Source: Bathymodiolus brooksi
Taxonomy: Eukaryota; Mollusca; Bivalvia; Mytilida; Modiolidae
Direction: 5' to 3'
Assembly: GCA_963680875.1 (NCBI GenBank)
Contig: OY804577.1
Span: 104,605,906-104,669,905 of the forward strand
DNA length: 64,000 nucleotides
Notes under the pieces: model-generated
Seen by the model: only the letters and a program-made list of their open reading frames with translations
Told to the model about the DNA's origin: nothing
Databases searched by the model: none
Translations under genes and position numbers: made by a program
Part shown: one piece after another, positions 1-10,093 of the stretch
Position numbering within the stretch: the stretch's first letter is position 1
Layout: each line of letters begins with the position of its first letter

Positions 1-1337
1 GTGTTTGTCATATATGTCTTAAATTATACACAAATTATTGTAATCATTGTATATAGCATCGTGTTATCGGTTTTCGTGCTATTATCGATTTTCCGATATA
101 GCGATTAACATTGTTAACCCTTCATTCATATGACGATTGGAATTTTCAAAGAATGGCTAGTTAAATATTTCTTTGTACATAAGATTGTTTTTAAAGTCAT
201 TCTTGTATTTTAATATATTCTCGATTATCTGGCAACTTTTGTTGTCAGGAAAATGGCGTCATCTGTTTTCGTGTGAAGTAAAAACAAGGCCGATATACGG
301 GATGGAAACGAATATAAAATCCGGAAATGGCTGGATTTCATGATTCTGGCCATCTACCAAATCATACTACATCTAAATAAAATAACAGAATGTTTGAAAA
401 TGACCACTTTCAAAATTGAGTTTACTTTTGATGTTTTTTTTAGTGCTGAAACCACAATGCACTGCAAAGTGACATGTATTTTATATAAGAAACAGGCACA
501 TTTCAGTCAGCTCTTTTGTTTACAAGTACGATCAGTGACCCCATGACAGTTACATGACAGGAAGAGCCGGTGTCTGAGAGGCAGACGACATAGTTAAATT
601 TTATATAGCCCTTCTGAATTTTTTCCAGCTACTTTATAAATGAAGTAAATTTTTAGCATTACAAAAAGTATGGTTCAGTAGGTAGGTTCACTGTTTTTTG
701 TACTTAAGTCTTTAAAAGCAAACTTTAACATTTTTTACGGATGTCACGTTGTAGTCCTGTTTACGTTCCATAAATAGAAACCGGAAGACACGTCAAAAAT
801 AATGCGTTCGCTGTGGAAATCAAAATAAAATGGATAAAGCGAAAACAGATGACACACGAAAACACATACCGTGACGATAAATTTATTATGTGATTATTCT
901 GCTCGCAAGGGCGCCACTGATTGGCAAATAAAGCAGTTGTTGTTGCTGTTGCTATGACAATAATCACTTGTTAAATTTAGACCATCCTCAATAGTACGCT
1001 CAGAATATATCTTTAAATGGTGGTATTGAATTAAAAAAAAAATTATACATATTTATGCTTATTTTAAAATGAATTTCTAAGTTAAATTTAACTGCTAAGA
1101 TTGTTGCCAAGTCTGCTAGTAGTAGGATATCTATTCTTAGCGAAATGGAAGACAGTTAGTTGGTAATGTTTCATATGACGTGTTTAAGAAACTGTTTGAT
1201 TCACTTGTAAGTCATCACATATTTGTACGTAATACGTACCTTTTTGCATGGTTGATAAACGAAGATGTGCCCGATCCATATCAGTGCCCGGGGAAAATAA
1301 CCGGTTATTTTGCCCTACGTCGATGACGTCATTGTGA
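1..1337. other. AT-rich DNA, no gene recognised
   Basis: I see only short chance open frames, homopolymer runs and no recognisable repeat family or RNA gene. It appears to be ordinary intergenic or intronic sequence. Confidence 0.5.
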
Positions 1338-1397
1338 TACGTAAGCAAACATAACAGACGAGTCACGAGGAACATATTACAAACAGGTACAGCAGAG

Positions 1398-1571
1398 ATG
1401 AAGAATGTCAATACAAAACGTAAGACTGAGAATGACATAAGGATATTCAAGGATTGTCTACCAACAGTTGGAGAACTCCGTAATCCCGAAGATATTGGAG
1501 TCGAGATGAACATGCACATTGGAAGATTTTTTTCCAGCGTGCACGAAATCAAAACAAGATTACGAACCTGA
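1398..1571 (+). CDS. possible orphan exon, DUF3504/Crypton-derived-like N-terminal segment
   Basis: A 57-residue frame opens at the ATG at 1398 and stops at TGA 1569-1571; the frame is open upstream to 1338. The run NTKRKTENDIRIFKDCL followed by GVEMNMHIGRFFSSVHE resembles the start of the domain found in KCTD1/ZMYM/QRICH1-like and Crypton-derived proteins, where a (N)TKRKT-x-D-x3-F segment precedes an L-x2-F-[FL]-x-SV segment. That likeness comes from memory of the family and no search was run. No catalytic residues are present, no splice partner was found, and the frame ends before the usual domain core. It may be a decayed fragment of a domesticated or mobile recombinase gene, or a chance frame. 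The opposite-strand 136-codon frame at 1184-1594 looks like a shadow. Confidence 0.3.
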   Translation: MKNVNTKRKTENDIRIFKDCLPTVGELRNPEDIGVEMNMHIGRFFSSVHEIKTRLRT

Positions 1572-2017
1572 TGATGGCGAATGTTGATATTCACGCCATC
1601 GTGTCGACTATTGAGAACTATGAAAATAAAACAGTTACTCCAATTTCCGTCAGTAATAACTCTGTCCAGTCAACGGAATGTTACTAATAATAACTCTGTT
1701 CATCAAGCCGTTATCATGTTGTTGTTATTTGAATGAATAAACATAAATTCTTCATTTATTTTTAATTTATTTCAGTCGTAGTTGAATATGTGATAAACCG
1801 ATTATAGCATGACATTTTCCATTTAGGCCCTGGTATCATCCCTCGACCTATATCTGTCCTCTGGGTATCGGGGTACAAACTGTGTTATAATCTTTATCTA
1901 TGGAATATAATGTTGCTGCAATATGACGATACATAAATTAGTCATGTATTATTGCTATTCAATTGCGGACTTGGCGCTTTTTCCTTGGTGTTGGTAAATA
2001 TACCCCTAATCCCAGCT
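1572..2017. other. AT-rich DNA, nothing recognised
   Basis: No coding or repeat signal was recognised up to the SINE tail beginning near 2018. Confidence 0.45.
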
Positions 2018-2165
2018 GAGGTGTACTCGATACAACAATATGTGAAAAAGTTTGTCAGTAACTTGCGACAGGTCGGTGGTTTTTTTGTACTCCGGTTTCC
2101 TCCAGCAATACAACTGACCGCCATGATATAACATAAATATTGTAGAAAGTGGAGTTAGACACCAT
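2018..2165 (+). mobile_element. 5'-truncated SINE (family 1)
   Basis: The segment contains the family body motifs GGTGTACTCGATACAACA, CTTGCGACAGGTCGGTGG and ACTGACCGCCATGATAT, and ends in a diverged version of the AAAGTGG..TTAAACACC tail. The tRNA-like head is missing. The family resembles the conserved-core mollusc SINEs (MESC/Meta-SINE type); that family name is from memory. Confidence 0.75.
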
Positions 2166-3438
2166 AAACCAACTTATAAATAATATATTTGTTTATTAAT
2201 ATTTATGATGCCTTATCGTCTCTACTAAATCTGTATTGATTAGCTCGACTGTGTATGTAACATGTTTAATATTATTATATTTGCTAAAAAAGTTTTAAAA
2301 AAATGTTTAATTTTATTATTTGTTAACTTCTGAGGTAAAATATTTTTACAAAACTTTTTTGTTCCAATACTTTTAGAATAAATAATTACTATAAATTAAC
2401 ATCTTAATAGCTTTAATATATTGAATTTTAATATTACGTAAATTGTACTTTATCTATCAATCATACTGGCCAATTAATAAAATATTAAAATCCAAGCGCA
2501 GGTTCTAACCGTTTATATTTTAATGAAAAAATGATTTCTGAAAGTTGCTTAAACTACCATTACATCACAACCATTAATAAATAATTGCTCAAAAAGTGCT
2601 ATTCTTATCTGACACCAGAAAATTGTATAATATTATTTAATTTAATTGTGCAACAACTGCAGATATTCTTTTTATTTCCAATGAGTTGTCCTTAATTTTT
2701 CTAAATATTTTTTACTGAAGAAAACCCACTATATATTACATTACACAGATTGTATCCACTTCCCCTTCTAAATGATGATTTTCCTCCTCTAAATATCCAG
2801 ACAACAGAACATAAGCACATGTATCAACGATGGTAACATTAAATTAAATGTCATCTCCATCGAGACTTTAAACATCAATGCTCCAGATAAGGGGAATATT
2901 TGAGTATTTTACCAACTTAATAGCACCATCATTTTAATTTCGCTGAGTACAAGATAAGGTACAAAATTGATTTTTTAGAGATAAATTTTGATTGGATTAC
3001 CTGAAAGGTTTTACAAAACTTAGTGTTTTTTTCTGGACAAATATCAATTTTCTACACAATATATAGGATTTTTTTCTTTAATATTCAGAATTTCATTATC
3101 TTCTATTGTTACTCTAAAAGACAAAAGAATGCATTAAATATTCCAAGCATGTGGTGTAATTTGTCGTGAACATTAATGTTGAAAAAATGTAGTAAATATC
3201 CTAATTGCCACAAAAAAGGGGAATACTCAATGAATTTATAAAGTACATGGAGCTTGGTTTACAGCATTGTTTGTATGTTTATACTAATGTCACAAACACT
3301 AATCCGTGTACACGCTTGTGGAATATATACAATTTTCTCATAACACACGCTTAGATCAACCATAGTCTAATCATGTTAATTTTACAAGTCCAATTATATT
3401 TTGTGTCATAGCAGCTTAAACATTCTTAAAATGCTTTT
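2166..3438. other. AT-rich DNA, nothing recognised
   Basis: Very AT-rich sequence without open frames of note or recognisable repeats, upstream of the promoter of the gene at 3600. Confidence 0.45.
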
Positions 3439-3498
3439 AGTGTCATTTTGACACAAATTTGAACATATTTTGACACACAATGAGATTTTCTATAAAAT
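3439..3498 (+). promoter_or_regulatory. proximal promoter of the 74-residue gene
   Basis: AGTGTCATTTTGA (3439-3451), GAACAT (3461-3466), TTGACACACAATGAG (3470-3484) and a TATA box TATAAAAT (3491-3498) occur in this order. The same four blocks, with nearly the same spacing (TGTCAT to TATA 50 bp here, 54 bp there), lie upstream of the 104-residue paralogues, whose coding sequences have diverged much further. Shared order and spacing argue for functional sites. The start of transcription is probably about 25-30 bp downstream of the TATA box. Confidence 0.7.
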
Positions 3499-3599
3499 CC
3501 AAATACAGTTTTGTTGAAACATCATTATGTTGTCAACAGAGAAATAAACCTAAGTATCTACAATAAGAAAGTAAAAATAACTGTATACTCGTTTAAAAT

Positions 3600-3824
3600 A
3601 TGGATTTTACTCAACTATGTACCAAACTTAAAGAAGCAGAGAGAAGAACCACGAGGGCCTGTTATCAAATGGTTATATTAAACGATAAACTTGAAAACCT
3701 GCGGATAAGATACCATAGAGCCGTAAAACAGAAAAAAGTAGAAGATCTAAGATACAAACTGTTTGGCGAGGAACCAGTCTACGACCCGAACGAAGAAGAG
3801 TATGGCGAATATACAGAACAATAA
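3600..3824 (+). CDS. small coiled-coil protein, short paralogue (74 aa), histone-type 3' end
   Basis: Intronless 74-residue frame. Residues 5-43 form a leucine-rich, charged helix of coiled-coil character (QLCTKLKEAERR, then QMVILNDKLENL). Residues 44-55 (QKKVEDLRYKLF) lead into the acidic tail GEEPVYDPNEEEYGEYTEQ. Alignment with the 104-residue genes at 6944, 15646 and elsewhere is clear: AERxT, ACxQM, RY..AVK, QKxVExLRY, GEEPVYDP and the terminal YTEQ are shared, but residues 43-73 of the long form are absent, exactly in frame. A TATA box lies about 100 bp upstream and a histone-type stem-loop starts 39 nt after the stop. I do not recognise the family or its function. No signal peptide, membrane segment or catalytic motif is visible, so an intracellular, oligomeric or nucleic-acid-associated role is only a guess. 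It sits outside the amplified region and may be a sister or founder locus. Confidence 0.8.
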   Translation: MDFTQLCTKLKEAERRTTRACYQMVILNDKLENLRIRYHRAVKQKKVEDLRYKLFGEEPVYDPNEEEYGEYTEQ

Positions 3825-3862
3825 AAGAAAAGCAATGGACATGTCTATTGTCTAAAAATAAA

Positions 3863-3878
3863 GGCTCTTTTCAGGGCC
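3863..3878 (+). promoter_or_regulatory. histone-type mRNA 3' stem-loop
   Basis: GGCTCT-TTTC-AGGGCC forms a 6-bp stem (one G.U pair) with a 4-nt loop and matches the metazoan histone 3' stem-loop consensus, including an A-rich 5' flank and ATCAAA 3' flank. A purine-rich AATAAGAGC at 3891-3899, 12 nt downstream, sits where the U7 snRNA-binding histone downstream element is expected. An AATAAA overlaps the 5' flank (3857-3862), so polyadenylation remains possible. Confidence 0.75.
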
Positions 3879-3899
3879 ATCAAAATATTCAATAAGAGC

Positions 3900-4876
3900 T
3901 ATATTGCATTGTATGTTATCCGAAAGAGAAAAACAGTGAATGTTTGTAGCATTAGATGAAACCACGGAAGAAGAAAAAACAGTGTAATTGGTGTTTCCGT
4001 TGCAATATGACTCAAAATTCCCCTTTTCTTTATCTTTCGGCTTCATGAAAAGTAAATATCCTATATCTTGTGTATTTACTTCCATCAAATAATTCCGTAT
4101 GTTTAAAGCGATTGTTTAAATAAGGATTAATTTCATTTAGATAAAAATCACATTAAAATCTGCTCATTAAAAACCACTGATCCTATAAATCCAAATGGTA
4201 TCCTAAATGGCTACAATTACTGAAGGTGGAAATTTCTTTAAATGGCAAAAATAGTTTAATTTTAAACTGGATCAACTGATGTTTGAAGTTTAATATATTA
4301 GGTCTTACGTATGACAAAATCTGATTTTTGTTTTGGGTGGAAAAATGTATGTATCGGGGGAAAGCATAGCGCTCCTCTCTAAAAGTTAAATTGTTCGCCC
4401 TAATCATCTACCCTCGTCATTTTGATATCGGACAAGCTATCTTGGATAATTCGAAGCATAAGTTTCGTCTGTTCGTAGTAACTTTAGCAGGATTTATTAC
4501 GAAAACTCGAATGCTTGGCTTTCTAAAAATAAAATAATCGATCCATTCGAGGTTAATATAAAAAAAAAACCCACCACGAGTCGCTAGAAACATTACTGAA
4601 TATTGTAGTCACTAAAATCGATTGTTTGTTTAACGTTAAACGGCAAATATAGTCCATGCAACACTTTAAACAACAGAGAGAGGACAGGGATATCCCGGGC
4701 AACGATTCCTGATTTCTATTTTTGAAGTACTAGTACACGTGATGGGTATGAAAATAAAAAATACCTCTTTGTAGCGATTAAATTGCGCATTTTCTTTTTC
4801 AGAATCTACATAAACTGCCTAAAATGTCTTGCAAGTGCAAGAAGCGTGGCACTCTCGAAACCCGACACCCATTCAT
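3900..4876. other. AT-rich DNA, nothing recognised
   Basis: No gene, RNA gene or known repeat recognised between the stem-loop of the small gene and the MITE. Confidence 0.45.
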
Positions 4877-5150
4877 CAGGGGCGGATCCAGGATTTCAAG
4901 TTAGGGGGGGCGCACTTAAAAAAATGGCGCCGAGCGGAGGGAGGCGCGAAAATTTTTGGGGTAATTCGTGTGAAAAATCACGATTTTACGCCAAAAAAAT
5001 TATATTTTTCCAATTTTAGGGGGGGGGGGGGGGGGGGGGGGCGCGCGAAATTTTTGGGGTATTTCATGTGAAAAATCACGATTTTACGCCAAAAAAATCA
5101 TATTTTTTCCAATTTTAGGCGGGAAGCCCCCCCCCCTGAATCCGCCCCTG
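4877..5150. mobile_element. MITE with CAGGGGCGGATCCAG-type terminal inverted repeats
   Basis: The element starts CAGGGGCGGATCCAGGAT and ends CTGAATCCGCCCCTG, the near inverse of its start. Internally it holds two direct copies of a segment of about 90 bp (GCGCGAAAATTTTTGGGG..AATCACGATTTTACGCC) separated by an uninterrupted run of 23 G (5019-5041). It has no coding capacity. Such GGGGCGGATCCAG ends are common on non-autonomous DNA transposons in animals. The flanks do not show a clear target duplication. Confidence 0.75.
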
Positions 5151-5762
5151 CTCATGGTCCACGTTCGGACTTTCCATACTGTAGCCCGACACTCCTTCCC
5201 CAAATGAGGGGATACTCTTATCCTCCACATACGGACGTGCTAGGCAGCCCTGTTGAGTTGAGCCCTGGACACTATTATCAGTAACCAATAAATATTAAAA
5301 CAATTCAAACAAAAGGCAGTAACCACGATGCTGCATCATCAAACTAGCCGCTTCAAAAACTATGTTGTAAATCACTTGGTATTGTCATTACTTTAGTTCA
5401 CACTAATCCACAGCTCCATACCGAATGATAGTCGTTTGGTTGATGGCTTCTTCGTACTTATCCAGATAAAAGATGTTAAAGTCGGGATGGTGCACATGTT
5501 ACTGCAGCGTTTATGCCAGTCTTCATGTGATTCAAGCTAGCAGCCATTTTCTAGTTGGCAATTCACTTTTAAGATATGACTATAAACAGAAGATTTACAT
5601 AAGACTCAAACATATGAGACTTTTTTGTATTTTGACATATCTAAAGAGTAAATGCTAGCGAATTTGCTGCAATAAAAAGACTGGTACCGGTAGCTTGAAT
5701 CTGGTCCAGTCTACCAGCAATTCTATGTCTTTCTGTTGTGAAAATAGCTCCACATGTGTATA
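5151..5762. other. unique flank, nothing recognised
   Basis: No recognisable gene or repeat lies in this stretch. It ends at the left junction of the amplified region, where ..GTATACATG meets TATCCTACTACC. Confidence 0.45.
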
Positions 5763-6251
5763 CATGTATCCTACTACCAATTTAGTTGGTTATATATACA
5801 TAGTCCGTGAATGGAAATATAATATAACCAACCTTGGTGTCGGAGTTATCGACATCTTCCAGGACATGATCAACTAGTAATTGCTATAAGTGGACGAACT
5901 GCTGCTCTGTTGGACAGATGTAGAGTACATGTAGTAGGTACTTATTAGAGTTCATATTGAAAACAAGAGATATTTTCTAGTAGTGATATAAATCATGTCA
6001 TTTACCGAGTGAAGAACAAGAACAAGGACATAAATGTTTACTACATATAGAAGGTGGTGCTTGTAGAGTTTGTTGTCTCTGGATGTACACCCCGTCATTC
6101 CAAACTGGCGGGAACTAAGATATATTCTCAACCTGATCCTTTCTTTCGTCGTTCCAGTCTAGGTTGTTTAGTTTTAAAAGTTTTCCCTCATATATTTTCA
6201 GCACAAAAATAAGTTCACCCTTGCAACGAGTATTCTTTTACTGATAGATTT

Positions 6252-6403
6252 AGGGTGATTAATGCCACTTTCAACAATAAGGTTGTATCGATTACACATT
6301 GCTTGAGCGGGATTCGAACTCACAACGTTAGTGGTGATAGGCACTTATTTGATAGGTAGTTGTAAATCCAACTACCATGCGAACACGACCACGACGGCCC
6401 CTG
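6252..6403 (-). mobile_element. short SINE (family 1) with tRNA-like head
   Basis: On the minus strand a tRNA-like head (B box GAGTTCGAATCCCGC) is joined directly to the AACCTTATTGTTGAAAGTGG tail. The middle of the family body is absent. Confidence 0.7.
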
Positions 6404-6622
6404 ATGGATTTAAATTTTTAACATATTCAGTAATCTATTTCTTCCCTTCTTGGGTATTTTATCATATAGAATAAAATGTGAAAAAAGTTAACGACAATGT
6501 TAATTTATATCATAATAATAGTTATTTAGTAAATACAAGTCATTAATAAATGTATATTTCTAAAAAATGAACGCAATGCTCAGTGTTAGAATAAGATATT
6601 TTGAGATGACAAACCTTTTGTT

Positions 6623-6716
6623 CTCCCTCGACGGGATTCGAACTCACACCTTTGATACACTACAGCACCAATGCCTTAAACCATATGTCCAGTGCCATAG
6701 ACCACTCGGCCACATC
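6623..6716 (-). repeat. tRNA-Ser/Leu-like sequence (SINE head or tRNA remnant)
   Basis: Minus strand shows an A-box TGGCCGAGTGG and a B-box GAGTTCGAATCC about 57 bp apart. The flanks cannot form an acceptor stem, so this is not a functional tRNA. It follows the stem-loop of the adjacent gene in every copy of the cassette. Confidence 0.6.
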
Positions 6717-6815
6717 AGCTGTCCAGCGCACATCATTCGATGATTTGAAACCTTTTCTACTGATAAGATATAACTTTGATAATACAATTTAGAATCTTTT
6801 TGAAATATGTAATGT

Positions 6816-6831
6816 GGCTCTTAAAAGAGCC
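6816..6831 (-). promoter_or_regulatory. histone-type mRNA 3' stem-loop of the left-arm gene
   Basis: Minus strand GGCTCT-TTTA-AGAGCC, a perfect 6-bp stem and 4-nt loop, followed 13 nt downstream by CAAAAAGA (6802-6795), close to the sea-urchin-type downstream element CAAGAAAGA. Confidence 0.7.
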
Positions 6832-6943
6832 CTTGTAGCAGTCCAAAGACTGTTATCTGTATTTGTATAAAGTACGTAGAACTGTAACCAATTCTGGCAA
6901 AACTGGTTTATTGTTCTATGTAATCTTCAGTCCAAAGACTGGT

Positions 6944-7258
6944 TTACTGTTCTGTGTAATCTTCAAACTCTTCTTCAAATGGGTCGTAGACTGGTTCTTC
7001 GCCATACACTTGATATCTCAGAACCTCTACTTCTTTCTGTTTCTCTACTGTGTATTGGTAATACATGTTGATGACGCCCTCTACCGTCACAATCTTCATT
7101 CGAAGGGGATATCGGAAGCATCTGAAGTTGGCTTTAACCGCCTTCTCGTATCTGGTTTTTAGACTGTCGAGTTTGTCGCTAAGTAACAGCATCTGTTGAC
7201 AGGCTATTTGTGTCTTTCTCTCAGCATCTGTTAACTTGGCGTACAATTGAGAATCCAT
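6944..7258 (-). CDS. 104-aa coiled-coil protein, subtype I, left-arm copy
   Basis: Intronless frame, 104 residues. Residues 5-42 form a coiled-coil-like helix, 43-73 a basic/hydrophobic block containing FRYPLRMKIVTVEGV and NMYYQY, 74-84 QKEVEVLRYQV, and 86-104 an acidic tail ending EDYTEQ. Relative to unit A it has I for V at 18 and K for Q at 29. The start is the first ATG after the TATA box (minus-strand TATAAAA, 7340-7334) and upstream motifs. The 36-bp segment carrying the last codons and stop is duplicated once in the 3' UTR. Function unknown; the intact frame and intact stem-loop suggest that the gene is alive. Confidence 0.75.
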   Translation of the reverse strand: MDSQLYAKLTDAERKTQIACQQMLLLSDKLDSLKTRYEKAVKANFRCFRYPLRMKIVTVEGVINMYYQYTVEKQKEVEVLRYQVYGEEPVYDPFEEEFEDYTEQ

Positions 7259-7333
7259 TTTATATATCTTACTTTGTATGTTTAATTGTTGATTTCTGAA
7301 TAGAAAATGGTGATCTGTCGGGTCTTGTTGTGG

Positions 7334-7430
7334 TTTTATAGTGATGCCCGTTGTGTGTCAACAAATGTTCACATAATTTGATCTCAAGATGACATCTTCA
7401 ATCACAAATTAATTGAACTCAAGATGACAC
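7334..7430 (-). promoter_or_regulatory. promoter of the left-arm gene with two 35-bp repeats
   Basis: Minus strand holds two TGTCATCTTGAG repeats, then GTGAACATTTGTTGACACAC and the TATA box TATAAAA (7340-7334), in the same order as in front of the short paralogue at 3439-3498. Confidence 0.65.
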
Positions 7431-7806
7431 TTTAAATCATGAAAGTGTTTTCATTGATATTACAAGGGTGACATCTAAGCGTTCATTACTCAAGTTAAAG
7501 ACACCATGGTTGACCTTTATCTCTCACTAATTGTCAAATACAACATATCAATTAGTGATAATTAATAAATGCATTTGTATTAATTGAAAATCAAATATGT
7601 AATTAATCAAATTAAATTTATAATGGAATCCAAACAGCTGATGGAGTACAGAACTGTTGAAAAAAAAATAAAAATAAAAAAAAAAAAACATGGGAAAGGG
7701 TTTATATTGGCATTGCCTTTTATACAATCCCTTTGTTTACTATTGAAACAATATTTTGAATGATATTGTTGAATTGGATATTCAGCACAGGACTGAATTA
7801 CACGGG

Positions 7807-8050
7807 GGCCGTCGTGGTCGTGATCGCTGGTAAGTGTATTGATTTATGGCTACCTATACAATCAGTGCATATCACCACTGAAGCTGTGAGTTCGAATCCT
7901 GCTCATGGAGAGGTGTACTCGATACAACATTATCTGATAAAGTTTGTCAGTGAATTGCGACAGGTCGGTACTCCGGATTCCCCCCACCATTAAAACTGAC
8001 CGCCATGATATAGCTGAAATATTGTTGAAAGTGGCTTTAAACACCATGAT
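7807..8050 (+). mobile_element. SINE (family 1), nearly full length
   Basis: tRNA-like head with B box GTGAGTTCGAATCCTGC, body GGTGTACTCGATACAACATT, core ACTGACCGCCATGATATAGC and tail ATTGTTGAAAGTGGCTTTAAA are all present. Confidence 0.8.
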
Positions 8051-9049
8051 CCTAACTTTGAATTACATGGCTCTAGAAATAGGCCAGGATCATCAAGTAA
8101 GTCTGTTATCGGAGTCACACAAATAAGGACACACAAGAGTTTTTCTTTGTGGTATATACCTTAGTTCGACAAATAGTTGTAGAAGAAAGTTCACATGAAT
8201 AATGTCCCACCAACTTTCTTGTATTATTGCTTAACAAATGCAATTACAACACACATGTACGTATTTAAGTCTATAAAATTCCTTTTATTTATAACACACG
8301 AACCTCTTGTAGTATTTGGAAGTTCTGTCAAAAATGAAAAATAATGTTAAAAAGTAAGAGGTCGTTATGTTTCTTTGTGACTGTGTATTTTCCAAACTTT
8401 TCCCGAAGATAACATATTTTTGTATGTTTCTAAATCTAACAAAATCATTTTGAATACGGTTTAGCCATTCTTCCGAGTGTTTATCATATGTGGATTTGTT
8501 GGTGATTTTTGTTTCCAATACTGTGTCGATGGGAATTGTCGTTCAAAAATGTTCTCCATAAGAAATTTTCTAAGAATGTATTTGTACAATGCTTAATAAA
8601 TGTATATAAACAAATATCAAGGATACCGCCGTATTTTTGTCAATTAATTAAATGGAAACAAACAAAATTGTTAATTAGTTAAATGTAAATAAACAAAATC
8701 GTTAATTAATTAAATGTAACTAAGCAAAATAATAACAGAAATTCGCCACCTGATTTTATGACTTTTATTAATTGATGCTTGATGAAATGAAATGTGTAAA
8801 CAGATGAGTACACTTTTGATCTTCAGTCGCAAATTTATTTTTTAACAACTTAAACAAATTCTTGAAGTTTGGTCATTGGAGAAACAAGATTCTCCATAGT
8901 TAAATTTTCAAATTGTAAAGCCCTCTCTATGACGGGTGGAAAAAATAACGTAATCCGCTGGTAGCAGAAAGATAATCTGTAGCTTAAGCAGGATATAGTT
9001 TCAGACAAAATTAAATGGTTTGTGCTTAAAGATTTGAATAACATGTATG
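8051..9049. other. left-arm spacer, no gene
   Basis: Non-coding sequence shared in inverted form with A and B (about 13.96-14.84 kb and 23.4-24.3 kb). The open frames here are short and not conserved across copies because of the 120-bp indel. Confidence 0.5.
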
Positions 9050-9304
9050 GTGATGGTTTAACACCACTTTCAACAATGTTTCAGTTATATCGTGGTGGTC
9101 AATTTTATTGCTAGTGGAAACCGGAGTACCCGGAGAAAACTACAGAACTGTCGAAAGTCACTGATAAACTTGATCACATAATGTTGTATCGAGTACACCT
9201 CGCCATGTACAGGGTTCGAACTCACAACTTTAGTGGTGATAGGCATTGATTGCACAGGTAAACTTTGCAAATCCAACTATCATACGATCACGACCACGAC
9301 GGGC
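9050..9304 (-). mobile_element. SINE (family 1), nearly full length
   Basis: Minus strand: tRNA-like head (GTGAGTTCGAACCCTG), body, the ACTCCGGTTTCC segment and a GTTGAAAGTGGTGTTAAAC tail. Confidence 0.8.
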
Positions 9305-9313
9305 CCATATCAT

Positions 9314-9675
9314 TATAAAAAGAGTTTGAAGATACTAAAAGGGCAATCAGAATCTGTATATCGAAGAAGAACAGACAACACAGTGGCCAAAAGAAAAAGT
9401 ACAAAAGGACAAACAACGATAGATAAAACATACACATAAAACTAAAAATCAAGTATCACGAATCCCACTAAAACCGGGGGTGAACTCAGGTGCTCCGGAA
9501 GAGTTAGCAGTCCCTGCTCCACTAGAGGTACCCGTCGTGTTAATCTAGTTACAAATTCGGTGATAAGTCATGCATGAGGAAAGGACCGGGAAGTGTTTAC
9601 GACAAGTGGAACATGTCCGTGGTCATTTGTGAAACAGATATTCCATAACGGTCAACCAGGTAAAATATGTTACTG
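9314..9675 (+). repeat. copy of a widespread dispersed repeat (3' part)
   Basis: Contains TTTGAAGATACTAAAAGGGC, AACCGGGGGTGAACTCAGG, GTGCTCCGGAAGAGTTAGCA, ACCCGTCGTGTT and ATTCCATAACGGTCAACCA in order. I recognise this series of blocks as a dispersed repeat seen in bivalve and fish sequence, often near Penelope-like reverse transcriptase remnants (from memory). No intact coding frame. Confidence 0.6.
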
Positions 9676-9857
9676 GGAGAATTCAATTCATGAACTATTT
9701 CCAGAAGCTTGATTATTCAATCTGGCATTTGTTAAATCTAATATACATATCTATTAAAAGCTGGAGGTCACTGTACAGTAGTTCAAATTATTAAAAGCTG
9801 GTCTTACGGTAAAGTAGTCCAAGTCTCACGGTTTCTTCTGGAATTTGATTCTTTTTA

Positions 9858-10093
9858 TACCACCGCTCCCGGAAGGGGAAGGGGGGTATACTTTTTACCT
9901 CTGTTCGTCCGTCTGTCCGTCCGTCCAAGATATTTTTCGTCGCATTTTTCTCAGTAACTGTTGATGGCAGAAATCTGATATTTGGTCACAAACGTCATAT
10001 AGGTATACCATATTGTGGGAAGCGGTTTTGGACCCGTCAGATTCCTACTTCCTGTTTGCCGACTTAGTTGGTTTTTATACATATTGAACATAT
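9858..10093 (-). repeat. truncated array element (one 167-176-bp unit)
   Basis: Reverse-strand copy of the right end of the tandem array: GGGGTATA-type end, a (CGGA)n-like microsatellite and one unit, cut within a unit at the E element. Confidence 0.7.

Larger units (their letters stand above)
5763..10093 (-). repeat. inverted left arm (copy of A 12.9-17.14 kb)
   Basis: Reads as the reverse complement of unit A from its tandem array to position 17141. Point differences from A are more frequent than between A and B. It also carries about 120 bp (roughly 8246-8365) that A and B lack between TTGTATTATTGCTTA and AAGAGGTCG. It ends at 10093 inside a half tandem-array unit, at the E element. Confidence 0.8.

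Noticed and set aside
5019..5041. G-run as a regulatory quadruplex
   Set aside because: It sits inside a MITE between its internal repeats; the simplest view is slippage within the element.
6863..7162. 99-codon frame opposite the small gene (also at 15742 and 25201)
   Set aside because: It lies on the reverse strand of the 104-residue coding sequence and is a shadow; it has no promoter or independent conservation.
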